A stretch of 64,000 bases of DNA. Source: Micractinium sp. NFX-FRZ. Lineage: Eukaryota; Chlorophyta; Trebouxiophyceae; Chlorellales; Chlorellaceae. Where the stretch lies: positions 1-64,000 of the forward strand of contig JAPTJF010000006.1 in NCBI GenBank assembly GCA_029339195.1, in the 5' to 3' direction. Made by a program: the position numbers and the translations under genes. Below the pieces are notes generated by a model. It was given only the letters and a program-made list of their open reading frames with translations. It was not told the DNA's origin and made no database searches. Position 1 is the first letter of the stretch, and every line of letters begins with the position of its first letter. Positions 1 through 12,800 of the stretch are shown here, piece after piece.

Positions 1-1
1 G

Positions 2-2
<1 letters not shown>

Positions 3-39
<37 letters not shown>

Positions 40-43
40 CGCG

Positions 44-74
<31 letters not shown>
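3..74. repeat. poly-C tract at window edge
   Basis: About 70 nt of almost pure C, broken by one short CG alternation, directly upstream of the CAG acceptor of the first visible MFS exon. It acts as an extreme polypyrimidine tract in the intron; its true length is uncertain because homopolymers are error-prone. Confidence 0.8.
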
Positions 75-75
<1 letters not shown>

Positions 76-78
76 CAG

Positions 79-2945
79 GCCCAGCACGGTGGCGTGCGCC
101 CGCCTGGGAGCACCCATCTGGCTGGCGGGCAACATCATTGCTTGGGGCCTTGTGGCCGCCCTGTTTGCGGCCGCCAACAACGTGCCGACCTTCCTGGCGC
201 TCCGCTTTCTGCTCGGGGCCACCGAGGCAGCCGCCTTCCCAGGTAGTTGGGGCTGGGGCTGGGCCCAAGGGCGGCCCGGGCTGTGCAACCTCTGTCATGA
301 CACATTGTGCCGGGGGGCACCTGCCGTGTGCAGCTGCTGCCGTCCCCTGGCAACACCTCTGCGCTTCACCCACCCACCCAGGCTGGTTGCCTCGCACAAG
401 CCCTCCCCCCGCTCCTCAGCTCCCTCAGCCTGCAGTAACCCAGTGCACCCTCTGCTCTCTGCTCCACCCCCCATCCTCTCCGCCCCGCCGCCACCCTGGC
501 CCCGCCCTGCAGGCATGTGGCACCACCTCACGCTGTTCTACCCTGCGGAACCTGGGGAGGCAGGCACCACGGGGCTCGGGGCCGCCTATGCTAAAGTTGC
601 CTCCTGCACCGCCCTAGCCCAAGTGCTGGGCGCCCCGCTGGCGGCTGCCATACTCAGTATGGATGGCCTCGCAGGGCTGCGGGGCTGGCAGTGGCTGTTC
701 ATTTTGGAGGGAGGGGCCACAGTGATGTTCGGAGTTGCGCTGCGCCTGGGCCTGGCGCCCTCCCCAGCCAAAGCCAAGATGCTCAACCACGCGGAGCGTG
801 CGTGGGTGGTGCAGCGGCAGGCGCGCGCGGCGGCGCGGCAGCAGGGCGGGGGCGGGGCGGCGCGCGAGAGCGGCGGAGGCGGCGGCGGCGCAGGCGGCGT
901 GGCTGGGCTGCTGCATGCCCTGAAGAAACCCCTGGGTGAGGATTGAGCAAAGTTTGGGAGAGGGGAGTGGAAGCTTGGATCATGTGGGGTGCAAGTGGGA
1001 CCACCACCTGCATCTCAAAACTGTCAGGCTGCAACCACAGCTTGCCAGTTTGCCCTTCCGCCGCCTGCCCTGCCCTGCCTGTCCTGCCCACCTGCCTGCT
1101 TGGGCTTGCCTGCCTGCCTGCTCATCTGCTCCCTCCCGCTCTTCTTCCCGCAGTCGTGATCCGTGACTGGCGCATCCTTTGGCTCGCCGCCTGCTGGCTG
1201 CTGGTGGCGGCAACCATGTTTGGCCTGGTGGGTGGGAGGTGCCCGCCCGCCTCCCTGCCCGTGTTGTCTCGCAACTGCTCCTCCCAGCTCGCGTGCATCG
1301 CCGGGCAGGCTCGCTCCACAGCTCCACCGTGCTTGGCTGCGGCCCGCCCACCCGTGCTGAACCACCCACTTTCTTTCCACATTTCAGACGTTCTTCATGC
1401 CATTGCTCGTGTCAGCCATGTTCTCTGGGAGCAGCGGCATCAGCGGCACCGGCAGCGGCGGCGGCCACGGCGGCTGCAGCGGCAGCAGCAAGGGCGCAGA
1501 GGAGCCAACAGCGGCGGACAAGCGCCACACCGTTCTGGTGGCGCTTGCCACAGCCGTGCCTTTCATGGCAGCAGGTGAGGAGGCGGCCTTTAGCTGAGCC
1601 TAGCTAGCCTTGCTGTGGTGCGCCCCCTTTGTTCCTTGGGGTCCCTCTGGTTGCTGGGGTGTTGCAAGGCAACGCATCCACCCGACTGCCTGGCCGCTAC
1701 CTGACATGCCACCCCGTCACACCACCCTGCAGCCGCGGGCATGAACATCAACGCCCGCCTGGCGGAGCGCGCCAACGAGCGGCACCGGCACGCCGGCTGG
1801 CCTATCCTGCTGGCGGGGGCGACGCTGGGGGTGACCCCCCTGGCCCTCTCTGCCGTCGGCCCCGCCCTCGCCTTCACCTGCCTCACCCTGGCCGCCGGCC
1901 TCTGCTGGTCCTTCCACGGTGAGCCTTCCACCGACAGCAACACGGCAGGCAGGCAGGCAGGCAGCGGGCAGTTGGTGGGAACCTCCGCGCTGCCCGCCTG
2001 CCTGCCTGCCTGCCTGGGCGGGCCTGCTGCGCAGCCTTACCACTCGGCGCTCCACTCGGCGCTGCTCACTCGGTCTGATTTGCATCCCGCATGCTAGGCA
2101 GCGCCTTTCCACTCTGGCCCCCGCCTCCTTCTCACATGTTGGGCGCCTGCCCACCCCGCCTTGCAGGACCATTCTTCTCCTGGCCCGCCGTCTTCCTGTC
2201 TGGAGAGCAGGCGGCTGCTGGCTTTGCTTTCATAAACTCAATCGGAGCAGGCAAGCGGGGCCTCCTGGGTTGCGCGTGCTGGGGCTGGCCGTGCCCTGCT
2301 CGCCGCTTGCTTGCAGCCCCGACTCCAGACCCTTCGCTGCGGCCACCCATGTGCCCGCCGCTTGCACAACCCCCTGCGGCTTCAGCCCCCACACACACCT
2401 GCATGCTCACCACCGTCCTGCCTGCTGCCCACCAGTGCTCCCACCCCCTACTCCGCCTGCAACCCCTTGCCCACGCGCTGTGCCCGCCTGCAGTGGGCGG
2501 ATTCATTGGGCCCTTCATGCTGGGCCGCCTGTCGGATCGTGCCGACGGAGGGTTCAGTGCTGCCATGTACATGCTGGCCTGCTTCCTTGCCGCCAGCGGC
2601 TCCCTCATCCTCCTCTTCCCCGCCCCCGGCCAGCTTGAGTGGGGCAAAGAGCGCAGCAGCGTGGACGAAAGCGGCAACGGGCTGCACGCTGCCGAGAGCG
2701 GCGGCAGCGGTGGGGACGACGAGGAGGGGGAGGAGGGGGCTGGCAGCGGGGGCAGCGGGCGGGGCAGCGCTGGCGAGGAGGCCGAGTGGGGGGCAGTGCA
2801 GGCGGAGCGCTCGCCGTCCTGGCACCTGCGGCAGCAGCAGCGGCGGCGCGAGCGCGGCAGGGGCAGCCGGGGCAGCGTGGGCAGCACAGGGGAGCTCGAG
2901 TTCCAGCCCATACTGCCTGCCCGCAGCAACGGCCTCTCGGCCTAG
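79..2945 (+). CDS. MFS transporter, anion:cation symporter-like (5'-partial)
   Basis: Exons read as 79-242, 513-935, 1154-1227, 1388-1574, 1733-1918, 2167-2250 and 2494-2945 (TAG stop). Phases agree throughout, and the first exon enters from beyond the left edge. The protein has the conserved helix-4/5 stretch of the major facilitator ACS group (phthalate, allantoate and pantothenate permease relatives): RFLLGATEAAAFPG followed by an LTLFYPAEPGE loop. Next come GWQWLFILEG and, near the C-terminus, GGFIGPFMLGRLSDR, followed by a last membrane helix and a long acidic, Ser/Gly-rich cytosolic tail. It should be a plasma or organellar membrane proton-coupled carrier of a small organic anion; the substrate cannot be read from sequence. 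Intron 6 starts with GC (GCAAGC) rather than GT. The N-terminal helices lie outside the window. Family assignment is firm, substrate unknown. Confidence 0.85.
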
Positions 2946-3733
2946 GTTAGTGATTTAGGATGGCCTTGCCCACCCGCGGCAGCGGCCCCACAGCCTGAGT
3001 TCAGTTGTAGCAAGCAACCTGCCTGCTGTTTTGTTATGACTTTGTATTGCTCTCTCCGTCCACCCTTCCCCACGTTTCATGTTGTTGTTCTGAGAAGCAG
3101 CACTGTTTCCTGCACATGTTGCAAACCAGGCTCTATTACATGAGGTGACTCTAGTACATGAGGTGGGACGTGGTACCATGGTCCTGAGTCATCCTTAGTA
3201 TACACAGGAGGAGGGGACAAGGGATCAATCGCCTGGCCGGGGGAAGCGGCGGGGCCAGGTGCAGTGCCAGTGTGTGTCTGCGAGGGGGGAAAGGCAACGG
3301 CGACGAAAATGCTGATCCGAGGGAGAATTGACGGGCATTGCCAGGAGAGAAAATTTCAGGAGTCGGCTGAAGAGGCAGATGGGGGTGGCTGGACAATCAA
3401 ACACAGGGCAGGGCAGGGCAGGCAGGCAACCTCTCCTGTCCATGCAAGTCTGTGAGGTTTCAGGATTCATGCAAGAAGCAACAACTATTTATCTTCTCGG
3501 GGGCGGGGGGCAAGCCCGGCGTCCAGTTTGGGCCGGACGGCTGCCTGCCAATGGCAGCAGCGGCCGCGGTGCCAGCAGCGGGCAGCCAGCCTTGCCCAAG
3601 CGGGTGCAGCTGAGGCTGCAGGGAGGCCACTGAGGTTGCCCCACAGCATTATCCAGGGCGCAGCGGGATCCTCACAGCGTGCCAGGAGCGCTCTCAGCGT
3701 GCCCAGCGCACGCTAGCTAGCAGACGCCCCCCC
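2946..3733. other. convergent intergenic region (3' UTRs)
   Basis: This region separates the tail-to-tail MFS and DnaJ-ferredoxin genes. No coding pattern or splice-supported exon is visible. A TTACA at 3136-3140 (TGTAA on the minus strand) could be a distant polyadenylation signal for the DnaJ gene, but it lies almost 600 bp from the stop. Confidence 0.5.
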
Positions 3734-6461
3734 TCACACGGCGACATCAGTCGACTCCAAGGAGGCAACAGTGCTGTCCAGTGAGCTGGCGGTCACGGTG
3801 AGCAGGCGCTGCTCCTTGTTGCGCTTGGCGCGCTGGTAGTCGCGCCACCGCCGCGCGCTGGCCGCCACCGTGGCCGCGTTCACGCCCCGCCCCAGGCTGC
3901 TGTTGGCGCCGGCGCCGCCGGCCGCGGCCGCCGCGCGCGCCGAGTCCTGCATGGCCGACCCTGTGGCGGGGGCGCCGCCGCGGAAGAACTCCCACCCCTG
4001 CTCCGCCTGCATCTTGGAGCGCAGGGCCGCCTGGCGCTTCTCCCACGCCGTGGCCGCCTCCACAAACACGCTCAGGTTGGCGCCCTTGCCGCCTTGCGAC
4101 ATCTGGGAGGTGGGGACGGGGGAGAAAGGGGGTCAGCGCATGGGGAGGGGTCGAGGCAGGCAGGCAGGCAGAGTAGGGCACGGCAGCGGCCGGGTGCAGC
4201 CCCAGCAGCAGCAGCAGAAAGTGCGCGCACGTGCACTGCCCCAGCTGCCCCACGCTGTCACCCATAGCTTTCATGCCATGTGCCCCTTCACAACACACCC
4301 AACCACCCAACAGCAGCGCGGCTGCCACGTGCGCTCCATGCATCTCGTTGCTGCCCCACCCGACACCCACAAGTGCCCAGGCTGCCCCCACACCCGCCCC
4401 TCGCCCACCAGCAGCCACCAGCTGGCGGGCAAGCAAGACACAGTCGAGCAAGGAGGCAGGCAGGCAAGGCAACACAATGCTCAGTTCTCAGCCAGGCAGC
4501 CTCACTGACCAGCAGCCATGAGGCCACCCGCTCCATGCGGCTCATCGTCTCCTCCAGCAGCGCAAGCTGGGGGGCCGTCACCCAGTGGATGCACGTCACC
4601 GGGCACGTGTCCATCGCCTCCTGCGGCAGCCAGAAAACAATCACACATTTCATTAGTGATGTTAGGATGGGACCTCATGGCCTCGGATGAAAAGGGGAGC
4701 GTGTCCATCGCCTCCTGCGGCAGCCAACAATTGCACATGTCATTAATTGATGTTCAGATGGGGTTCTTATGATCTCGGATGAGTGGGGCATGTGTCCATC
4801 GGCCCCTGCTGCAGCAGGATCAGTTGGCAAAAACACGAGGTGCTGGGATGGGGTTGCTACAGACACGGCCGAAGCGGACGCTGGCACAGCTGCCCAATGG
4901 CTCCCACGAGGCATGCACAGCACAGCAAGTGCACGGGAGAGGGGGGGAGTGCGCGCAGCGCAGCTCCACCCCGCTTTCTGCTTTCTGCACTGCCGCACTG
5001 TGCAGCTACCGCCACACTGATATGACGCACCCCACCATGCTGGCACCAGCACCCACCTGCAGCTTCTCCACGCCGTCCACCCCCTGCTCCGCCACGCGCG
5101 CCCGCCCGTACTCATCCTCCATCATGAAGGTGCTGGGGCACACGTTGTTGCAGTTGCGGCAGCCGATGCACGCGAATTCGTCGACAAAGACCTGCGGCGG
5201 CGGGATCCAATCGGGCACGCCCTCAGGCCGATTGGAGCGTCACAGCAGCGGTTGGAACAAGCAGGGAGCGCACCGACATGCGGCTTGTGCCACCAGGCGC
5301 TGTGCCCCCCCCCCCCTCCCCCCGCCTCACCATGTCCCGCTCGTAAGAGGTGTCCATGAAAGGGTTGATCCCCCCAACCTGTGCGCAAAGAAGAGAGGGA
5401 GGTGAGGAGGGGAGACGGACCGCACAGCATGGCAGGCGCATGGTAAGACGCAGCGGCGCGAAGTGGCGGGCACCGGGCTGCCGATCCACAGTGGCCAGGC
5501 AAGCCTGGGCGGGCCATGAGGGCGGCTGCTCACCTGGAAACCGGCAATGGCGTCGTACGCAATCCTCGTCTCAGGATCCAGCAGAGTCTGCAGGGAGGAA
5601 GTTTTAAATACAATGGGAGGGGGTGGAAGAGGCAGGGATGTGAGTTGGGGTGCCATGTTGGGGGCCTGGCGGGCACCGGCTTACAGCAGCTGGCGGCTGC
5701 CACGCTGGCACTGCCAGCTCAGCGCTGCCTCACCTCGTACACCTGGTTCAAAAAGATCTGGAACTCCGTGGAGGATTCGTCTGCCGAGATGTCGGGATGG
5801 AACTCTTTGGCCAACCGGCGGTACGCACGCTGCAGGCGGCGTGGGAGGGCAGCAGGGCAGCTATATGAGTCACACGCTGGTGCTGGCAGTGGCACAGGGC
5901 AGGCGCTGGGCAAGTAGCAAAGGTCGGGTGTGAGGTCCCTGTCCAAGGTGTGGTGCATAGATGTGAAGTGGACGTGCGGGAAGACGTGCAATTGTCGACA
6001 AAACTGGCAGCGGCGCCTGCTGGGGCGCAAGCAGGGCGCAAGCAGGTCCCAGCGCACGCAAGTACCGGCGCAGGCGGCACAGCGGCGCCCCGCACCTTGA
6101 TCTCGTCTGTGCTGGCCGTGTAGCTGACCCCCAGGATCCTGTAGTAATCGGCATCCTCGTCATCGGAGCTCCGGTCAGAGCCCGCCTCCACCTGCCACGC
6201 CACGCACAGCCGGCCAGACCGCCGGCCTGGCGCACGTGCACCGCGGCCGCCAGCGCTCCCGCTGGCCCGCAGCATCAGCGCACTGCGCCCGCCTGTCAGA
6301 GAGGCCACAGACGCAAGCTGGGGACGGGCCCTGCAGCGCAGGGTGCAGCGTGGCGATGCTGCCGCCGCCACCGTGCGCCTGCTGGCTGCACGTGCCGCCG
6401 CCGGCGGGCAGAGCCCTGGGCCCCGCGCTGTCAGAGAGGTGACCGGCATGGCGGCCGACAT
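3734..6461 (-). CDS. Plastid J-domain protein with [4Fe-4S] ferredoxin domain (CDJ3/4/5-like)
   Basis: Seven exons on the minus strand: 6461-6096, 5829-5734, 5587-5534, 5378-5331, 5191-5057, 4620-4510 and 4102-3734. All introns are phase 0, giving 392 aa. Residues 1 to about 95 are Ala/Arg/Ser-rich and fit a chloroplast transit peptide. The J-domain starts at DYYRILG (about 105), has its HPD at 133-135 and continues through YETLLDPETRIAYD. A bacterial-type ferredoxin module follows, with C196, C199, C202 and C206, then DTCPVTCIHWV supplying C239 as the likely fourth ligand. The C-terminal 120 residues are basic and low-complexity. This order is that of the algal and plant chloroplast DnaJ proteins CDJ3-5, which bind an Fe-S cluster and work with plastid Hsp70; a redox-sensing co-chaperone role is inferred. 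It is head-to-head with FANCD2. Confidence 0.9.
4607..4830 (-). repeat. triplicated exon-6 acceptor edge in DnaJ-ferredoxin intron 5
   Basis: Three successive units begin at 4607, 4701 and about 4792 (period 91-94 bp). Each starts with GTGTCCATCG followed by the CTGCGGCAG block, which on the minus strand is the acceptor and first codons of exon 6. Units 1 and 2 also share the following CACAT/TCATTA and CTCGGATGA segments. Unit 1 is the functional exon edge; the others are intronic. Confidence 0.85.
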
Positions 6462-6853
6462 GGCGCGTTGCCCGGTTGCTGCTGGTGGCGAGAAGAGCGC
6501 AGGCAAGCGTGTGGGAAGCGCGCCGAGTAGGAGGGTTTCTTGGCGGTTGCCCTGCTCGTTGCAGGGCGCGACTGCTAGGCTTTCTGGACCCTGTGGGCGG
6601 CGCGGCTTTGGGTTGCACACTGCAAGCGCTCGCAAGCGACTGCCCGCCGGCACAGCACTCGTAGCAGGCCGGAGGCCCGTTTGGTCTGATCCGGGCCCTT
6701 GATTGACATTTACCTGCATTTACAGGCCCGAGCAAGCGATCGGGGTTATTTGTGAGCTCCGTAGGCCCGCAGGTCACAGGCGCTTTTGAGCTTTGAGTTG
6801 TCGGCCCGCTTCGGCCAGCGGCGCCTGGGGCCGGCTTGGAGCGGCGGGCGGCG
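6462..6853. promoter_or_regulatory. divergent promoter region, DnaJ-ferredoxin / FANCD2
   Basis: There are 392 bp between two start codons facing away from each other, so both 5' UTRs and promoters must lie here unless an upstream non-coding exon exists. Base composition is less GC-extreme than in the exons. I see no convincing TATA box. Confidence 0.55.
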
Positions 6854-9800
6854 ATGATTGAGGAGAATGCCACAACGGTGGAGGGCTCCGGCAAGCGGGC
6901 CGCCGAGGCGGCGGCGGCAGGTGGCGGCAGCAAGCGCCAGCGCAGCGACGGCGCGCCCGCAGCCTTTGACGAGCTGGTGAGTGCTGCTTGTGAGAACAAG
7001 AGGGCACAAGGCTGAGCAAGTTTACCCAACCGGCATCAGCAGTCAGCAGACCTGTGCTCACGCGGGCACCCCGCCTCCCCCTTGCCGCCTGCCCCTTGCT
7101 GCAGCTGGCCCAGGCGGAGTGCAGCCTGACCAGCAGCCGGGAGGGGCACGAGTTTGAGGCAGAGGACCCACGCAAGCTGAGGTGGGTGAGATCGGAAGTA
7201 GGGAAAAATGACAGACCTGCCGGCGTTTGAGCAGATTCTGCAAGTGCTGGGCGCCACGACGCGGCGCAGCACTTGCTTGCGCCCCGCTGCTTCCTCCCCG
7301 CCGGCCCGCCGGCCTACCGTGCTGCACCCTGCCCTACCCCGCCCTGCTGCTCACCGCTCTGTCGCAGGCGCCTGCTGGAGCAGCGGCTCACGCTGAACGC
7401 AGATCTGAGGGGGGACTTTGTGAGGGGCTTGGAGGAGCAGCTGGCAGATGTGTCGGTGCTGCATGCGGCGCTGAGGCCCATGGCCGTCACAGGGGTGGGT
7501 GGGTGCTGGTACGGGGTGCAGGATGCAGCAGGAGGCAGGAGGCAGGAGAACGGCCGCCCTTCGCATGTGCGCACTCCAGTGCGTGCGCATGCGTGGTGAG
7601 CAACTCGCTAGGACATGGCCTGCCTGCGCCTCTGGCTGCCCTGGTGCCACCTCCTTCCCGTTCCCCCCACATAAATGGCCATGCAGGACGGCCCGATCAC
7701 GGGAGACAGCTTTGCACGGGTGCTGCTGAACGTGTCGGCGCTGCAGGTGGGCCTGCTGACAGACGGGCGTGTCGGGGTGGTGAGCAACTACCAACGTGGG
7801 TGCTGCAGGAGCACGGCCCAGCTGCAGGCCAGACAGGCGCCAGCGTGCACTGTGTAGCACCCAGCAGCGGACCCAACATGCAGCCAACCTCCCCAGCTGA
7901 TGTGGCGAAGCTGGTACGGTGCCACGTCATCCCTCTGCGCACTGACGTCACAGCAGCTACTGAATTCAGGATGTGCTGCCGTGGCGCTCCTGCTGATGTG
8001 GCGTCCCCCCCACCCGCAGGCTGACGTGTCGCAGCAGCTGCTGGACCGCTTGCCGGAGTTCCAGGATGCCGAGGGGGAGGAGGCGCTGCTGGCGGGGCTC
8101 ATACTGGGGCAATTCAGATGGTGGGTGGGGAGGGGCGGGGGTGGGGCAGGGTGGGGGGAGTGGGGCACATGGGTGGTAGGTCCCTGGACTGGGCACGCGG
8201 GGGTCCTTTTGGGACCCCAGGGCTGGCCGCTTTGATTTTCTAGCCCAGTCCGATAGTTCACAAATTTTCAGTCCTGTGAACAAGGTTGTAGCTTTGGCAG
8301 TCCTTCTCACTGCCGTGACTCCTACTCCTGCGCTTCACCCCGCCTGTCTGTCCCCCTTCTTTGCACCCTGCCCACCCCGCCAGGCTGGACCACGTGGCCG
8401 ACCCCCAGGGCCTGACTGAGCGCCTGGTGGAGAGGCTGCCTGTGTGCCCGGACCATGTCAAGCGTGAGGCCATCACCTTCCTGCCTGAGGTGGCCACAGA
8501 GGAGAGCTACGAGGTGAGGGGGTGGTGTGCTTGGAACGTAACTTCTTTTTGCAACGTGATGAGGGCATTGTGAGCATCACATGCATGCCAGAGGTTGCCA
8601 CAGACGAGAGTTACGAGGTGAGGGGGTAGCTTGGGATGTGCTGTGTCGCGTGAGGAGAGGCATGCACATAATAAGATCCAACTTTTTGAGCGGAGAGCAC
8701 TGCAGAATCTGTGGTGCAGCAACGAAAGAGGCAGCTCACATGCACCTGTCTTGTTTCCCTGTGTTCCTTTGTTGGGCGCAGATGATTCTGGAGACTCTGG
8801 AGGGGATGATGGGGGAGCCAGCCAACATCCTGCCCTCAATCGAGGCCCTCTCCAACCTCTGCCTCACACCGGAGCAGCAGGTGAGTGCCTGGGGAAGCGT
8901 GCAACCGAGGTGGCTGCGGCAGTGCTGCCCTTGTCCATCTGGAGAGGGCGTCCGGGGGCGCCCAGTGCGCAGGAGGTGGTTGTCAGGAAGCTGGTCAGAG
9001 TGGGTGGGCGTACGGTATGCACGCCGGCTTGCCTGGCTGGCCCGCTGCCCTTGCTGCCCACTTGCCCTGCTCCCCGCTCCAACCGCTCCCCCCCTTCCCT
9101 GCCCACCCACACTTCTTGGCGCCCTTGCAATCACGTGTGGCGGAGACCGCGCTGGAGCGGGTTTACTGCAGGCCCCTCGTGTTGCTATGATTTTTTTTAA
9201 TTCACACTTCGGTCCCTTCCCTCTTGCAGTCGCGTGTGGTGGGCACTGTGATGGAGCGGTTCCAGGCGGCAGAGGCGGAGGACCTGCCCGCCGTAGCCCG
9301 CTTCCTGCTGCAGTACGCGGCGCCCGGCGCCGAGCTGAAGCAGGTGGGTGCCGAGGGGATGGAGGGTCTGTTGGAGTGAGGCAGAGGGGGCAACGACCAG
9401 GGGTGACAGCTGGGAGGGCTGCCTGATGTGGAAGGCAGGGCGGGTGGTGGCGTGAGGCTCTGCCAGCAGGGCAGATCGGCATATCGGTATGATGCCTGAC
9501 TGCGCTTCTCCCAGTCCAGCCGCCCTTCTCGCCTGCTGGCGGTGTGCATGCTGCGGGGCGTGTGCTTCACTCTGTGCAGTACCGGCTTGCCTTAGCTTGG
9601 CTGCTGCCGCCTTCCCACAAGCGTTTGCAGGTGGTGTCCCTGCTTCGAGAGTCCCTCCACTTTGTGTCCACATCAGACCCCCGCCTGGCGGTAAGGCTGT
9701 CCCTGGGGCTGGGCGGGGCTGCAGCTGCGAGCTGCCGGGGTGGGGTGGCCTGCGCTTGGATGGTCACACGCTATCGGTCGCTGCTGTGTAATGGACATGC

Positions 9801-12800
9801 TCCTCTGGCATATGCGGCCGTGTGTGCACACTGCTGCGGCCCCTGCTGCTCCATTCGAACGCCTTTCTCCCTCCCTCCCCTCCCTGCGCAGGTGCCTGAC
9901 CTCATGGATAACGGCTGCCTCGCATCACCTCCTTGCCTCCCCTCTTACTTTGGGCTGCTCAAACCGCCTGCCACCTCCTCCCCCTCCCCTCCCTGCACAG
10001 GTGCCCGACCGCAAGGGCAAGGGCGCGGTGCTGGGGGAGGGTGAGGCCCACCCAGAGAGCAAGCTGCTGGAGGCTGTGAAGCAGGCGATGCAGCTGAGCC
10101 CGGCAGCAGGGGACGCGGTCATTAAAGAGATCAAGGGGGTCACAGGTGGGATGAAGGGAGAGGGTGGGAGTACGGGGGCAAAGCCATGTGACGCAGCTGA
10201 GCACGGCGGTGGGGGCAGGCAGTGGTCAAGGGAATCAAGGGGGTGGCAGTTGGGCAACTGGGGTTGGGGCAGGTTGGGGGCACAGCCAGACAATGCAGTT
10301 GGAGGTGGCGGGGATTGTGGCGGTCAAGGCAATACAGGGTGTCACAAGTACGTGCCAGAGAAGCGGGTGCTGGTGTGGCAGACTGGTGTGGACGGTCATC
10401 GTGGGCGTGCCGAGGGGGCACAGTTCGGAGGCGGAGGCTGGCAGCAGCAAACCCTCACTTTCGGGTTCCCCTGGCCGCGCTTTGCCCGCACACATTCCTA
10501 TCAGATGTGCTCGCCCTCCCTGCTGCAGACCCTGCTTCCCACCGCACCCTGGACCTCTGGCTGCTGCTGGCCATGCTGACGCTGGGGGCAGAGCGGCGCA
10601 AGGTGGCGGAGACGGTCCTGCGGTGAGGGGAGGGGAGGGAGCACAGCCTGGCACTTCCGTTCAGGGAGGGTGGAGGCCAGTGGCAGGGGTGGCTGCATTG
10701 CAAGCCATACGAGTTTGAGAGGCCCCTCTGGTATGTTACGTGCAACAGGTGGCAGAGACCATCCCGTGGGAGGGGGCAGTGGTTGGGATCATGGCGTATA
10801 GCGAGGACCAATGGCAAGGGTGCACTGCAGTGCTGCATCAGGCCGTCACCTTCACCACGCCCCGTGCCCTGCAGGCGCAAGTTCTCCGAGGGGCACGCGG
10901 AGCCTTCCTGGCTGCGCAAGGGGATCGCGGGGCACGAGGTGGGTGCATCGGGTACAGTGCTGTGCCGTGCCTGCCGCCTGCGACTGATGTGCACCCCAGC
11001 ACCACGGCCTTCAACCACCCACACTACTGCCCTTGAGCGCATGGCCGCTCTGTCCCAGCTAGTGTCAAACCCTCTGCCGTCCTCCCTGCTGGCTGTCACC
11101 TCCCTGCTCTCCGACCCAATAAGCTCTCCCTGGCATCAAACAGCGCACCAGGGTACCACTTGATTGAGCTTATGGCGCCTCATGCACCACTGTTGTCCAT
11201 TGTCTCAATGCCTCCCCTTTCCCTGTGTAGCGTGCCATGCTGGACTACTTCCCCCAGCTGCTGGCGCTGGCACAGCAGCTGTTGCGGCACGCGGCAGAAG
11301 CGGTACAGGCGGGCGGCGACGAGCTGTACTGCGCCCTATTCAAGCACTTCTCGCAGCCCTACCACCAGCAGGCAAGCAGCCCTTTTGGCGTGCTTGCATG
11401 ATCTAATGGAGGGGTTGCCTGCACGGCGGCTTGGGTCTCCGGCTGCACTGCCATGTAGGCACACATGTGCTCAAGTATCCTCTCACACGTGCCTGCTCGC
11501 CTCCCTCTCTGCCCCACCTCTACAGGAGGTGCTGCGGGCGCTGCACAGCCACCTGGGCGCCCAGGTGGCGGGCGAAACGTCTGCCGCGCTGGGCGTGCTG
11601 GTCCGCCTGGCAGCGCAGCACACCACAGCGCTCATGGGCTACGCCGCTTTCCTCACAAACATTCTGGACTATGTTGAGGCCTACACCGACCAGCAAGTGC
11701 ACCAGGCGCGTGTGCTGCTGTTTGGGAGTGGATGATGGCATTGGTAGACGGCAGCAAACCCTGAAGCCACTGGCAAGGAGGAGGGTGCTCCGGGGGCTGC
11801 ATCCCACTGCAGCTGCAACCGGCAGTCCTAGGTTACAGCTAGGGAAGCGCGCCCATTGAGGGCACCCCACCTGCCTGCTCTTTCCGCCGGTGTCTGTGGC
11901 GGTCAGGAGTCGTGGGAACGGCCACACACGTCCACCATATGCGCCAAGTGCACAACTTCCCTAAACGAAGCTGTTTGTTCATCTGCAGGTGTTTGTGGTG
12001 TTCAGTGAGCTGGTGGCGGGCGCCTGCCTGCAGGCAGACGGCGGCGCCGGCAGCAGCAGCGCAGGCGGCGGCAGGTGCGCGTACCCGCTGTGCTTCTTGG
12101 TCCCTCTCAAAGTCCAGGGTCCCCTCAAAAGAGTGTTCTTGCGCCTGCTGCTCTCTGTGGACTTCAGCCCGCTCTGTTTACGGCAGCTCAATCATCCATT
12201 CCTGCCCGCTCTGCTCTATGCCTACGTGGCGCCAGCTAGTCGTGTGTTGTGGAGTGCGAGCTCGTCATCTTTGCTCACCTGTCCCTCACAGCTGTATTCA
12301 TGTGTGCATTCCCTCAATTGTTGCGCTCTCTCTATCACTGCTCCCCAGGTCACGAATGGAGGACGAGCTGATGATCTTCGTGCGCAAGCAGCTGGCCAGC
12401 GCGCAGGGGCGGCACCGGCGCGTGGGCATCATCGGCACCGTGGCGCTGGTGCAGCGCCTGGGGGCGGCAGACAGCAGCGCGCTGGAGACGGAGACCGCAC
12501 TAGGTGCGGGGTTGTGTGTGTGCGTGGGTGCGAGTACGAGAGCCACTGGGGGCAGGGAAGGTGGGTCATAACTCAGGAAGCGGGGGGTGGGAAAGGAGGC
12601 TAGGAGGGATTCTGTTGCTAAGCACCGCGCCCGAGTTGCTGGCCGCTCAGCTGGCCAGCTGCCACCCCAAGGCCAGCTCCGATTGCAAATAAAGCTTTGA
12701 CTTCTGGTCGACCAGAAAGTTGTACTTTTCGGCCCTGCCCTCAATGGCCCACCTGCACCATCCAGCTGCTGTCACTGTTTGTTACCGCTGCAGGCGGGCG

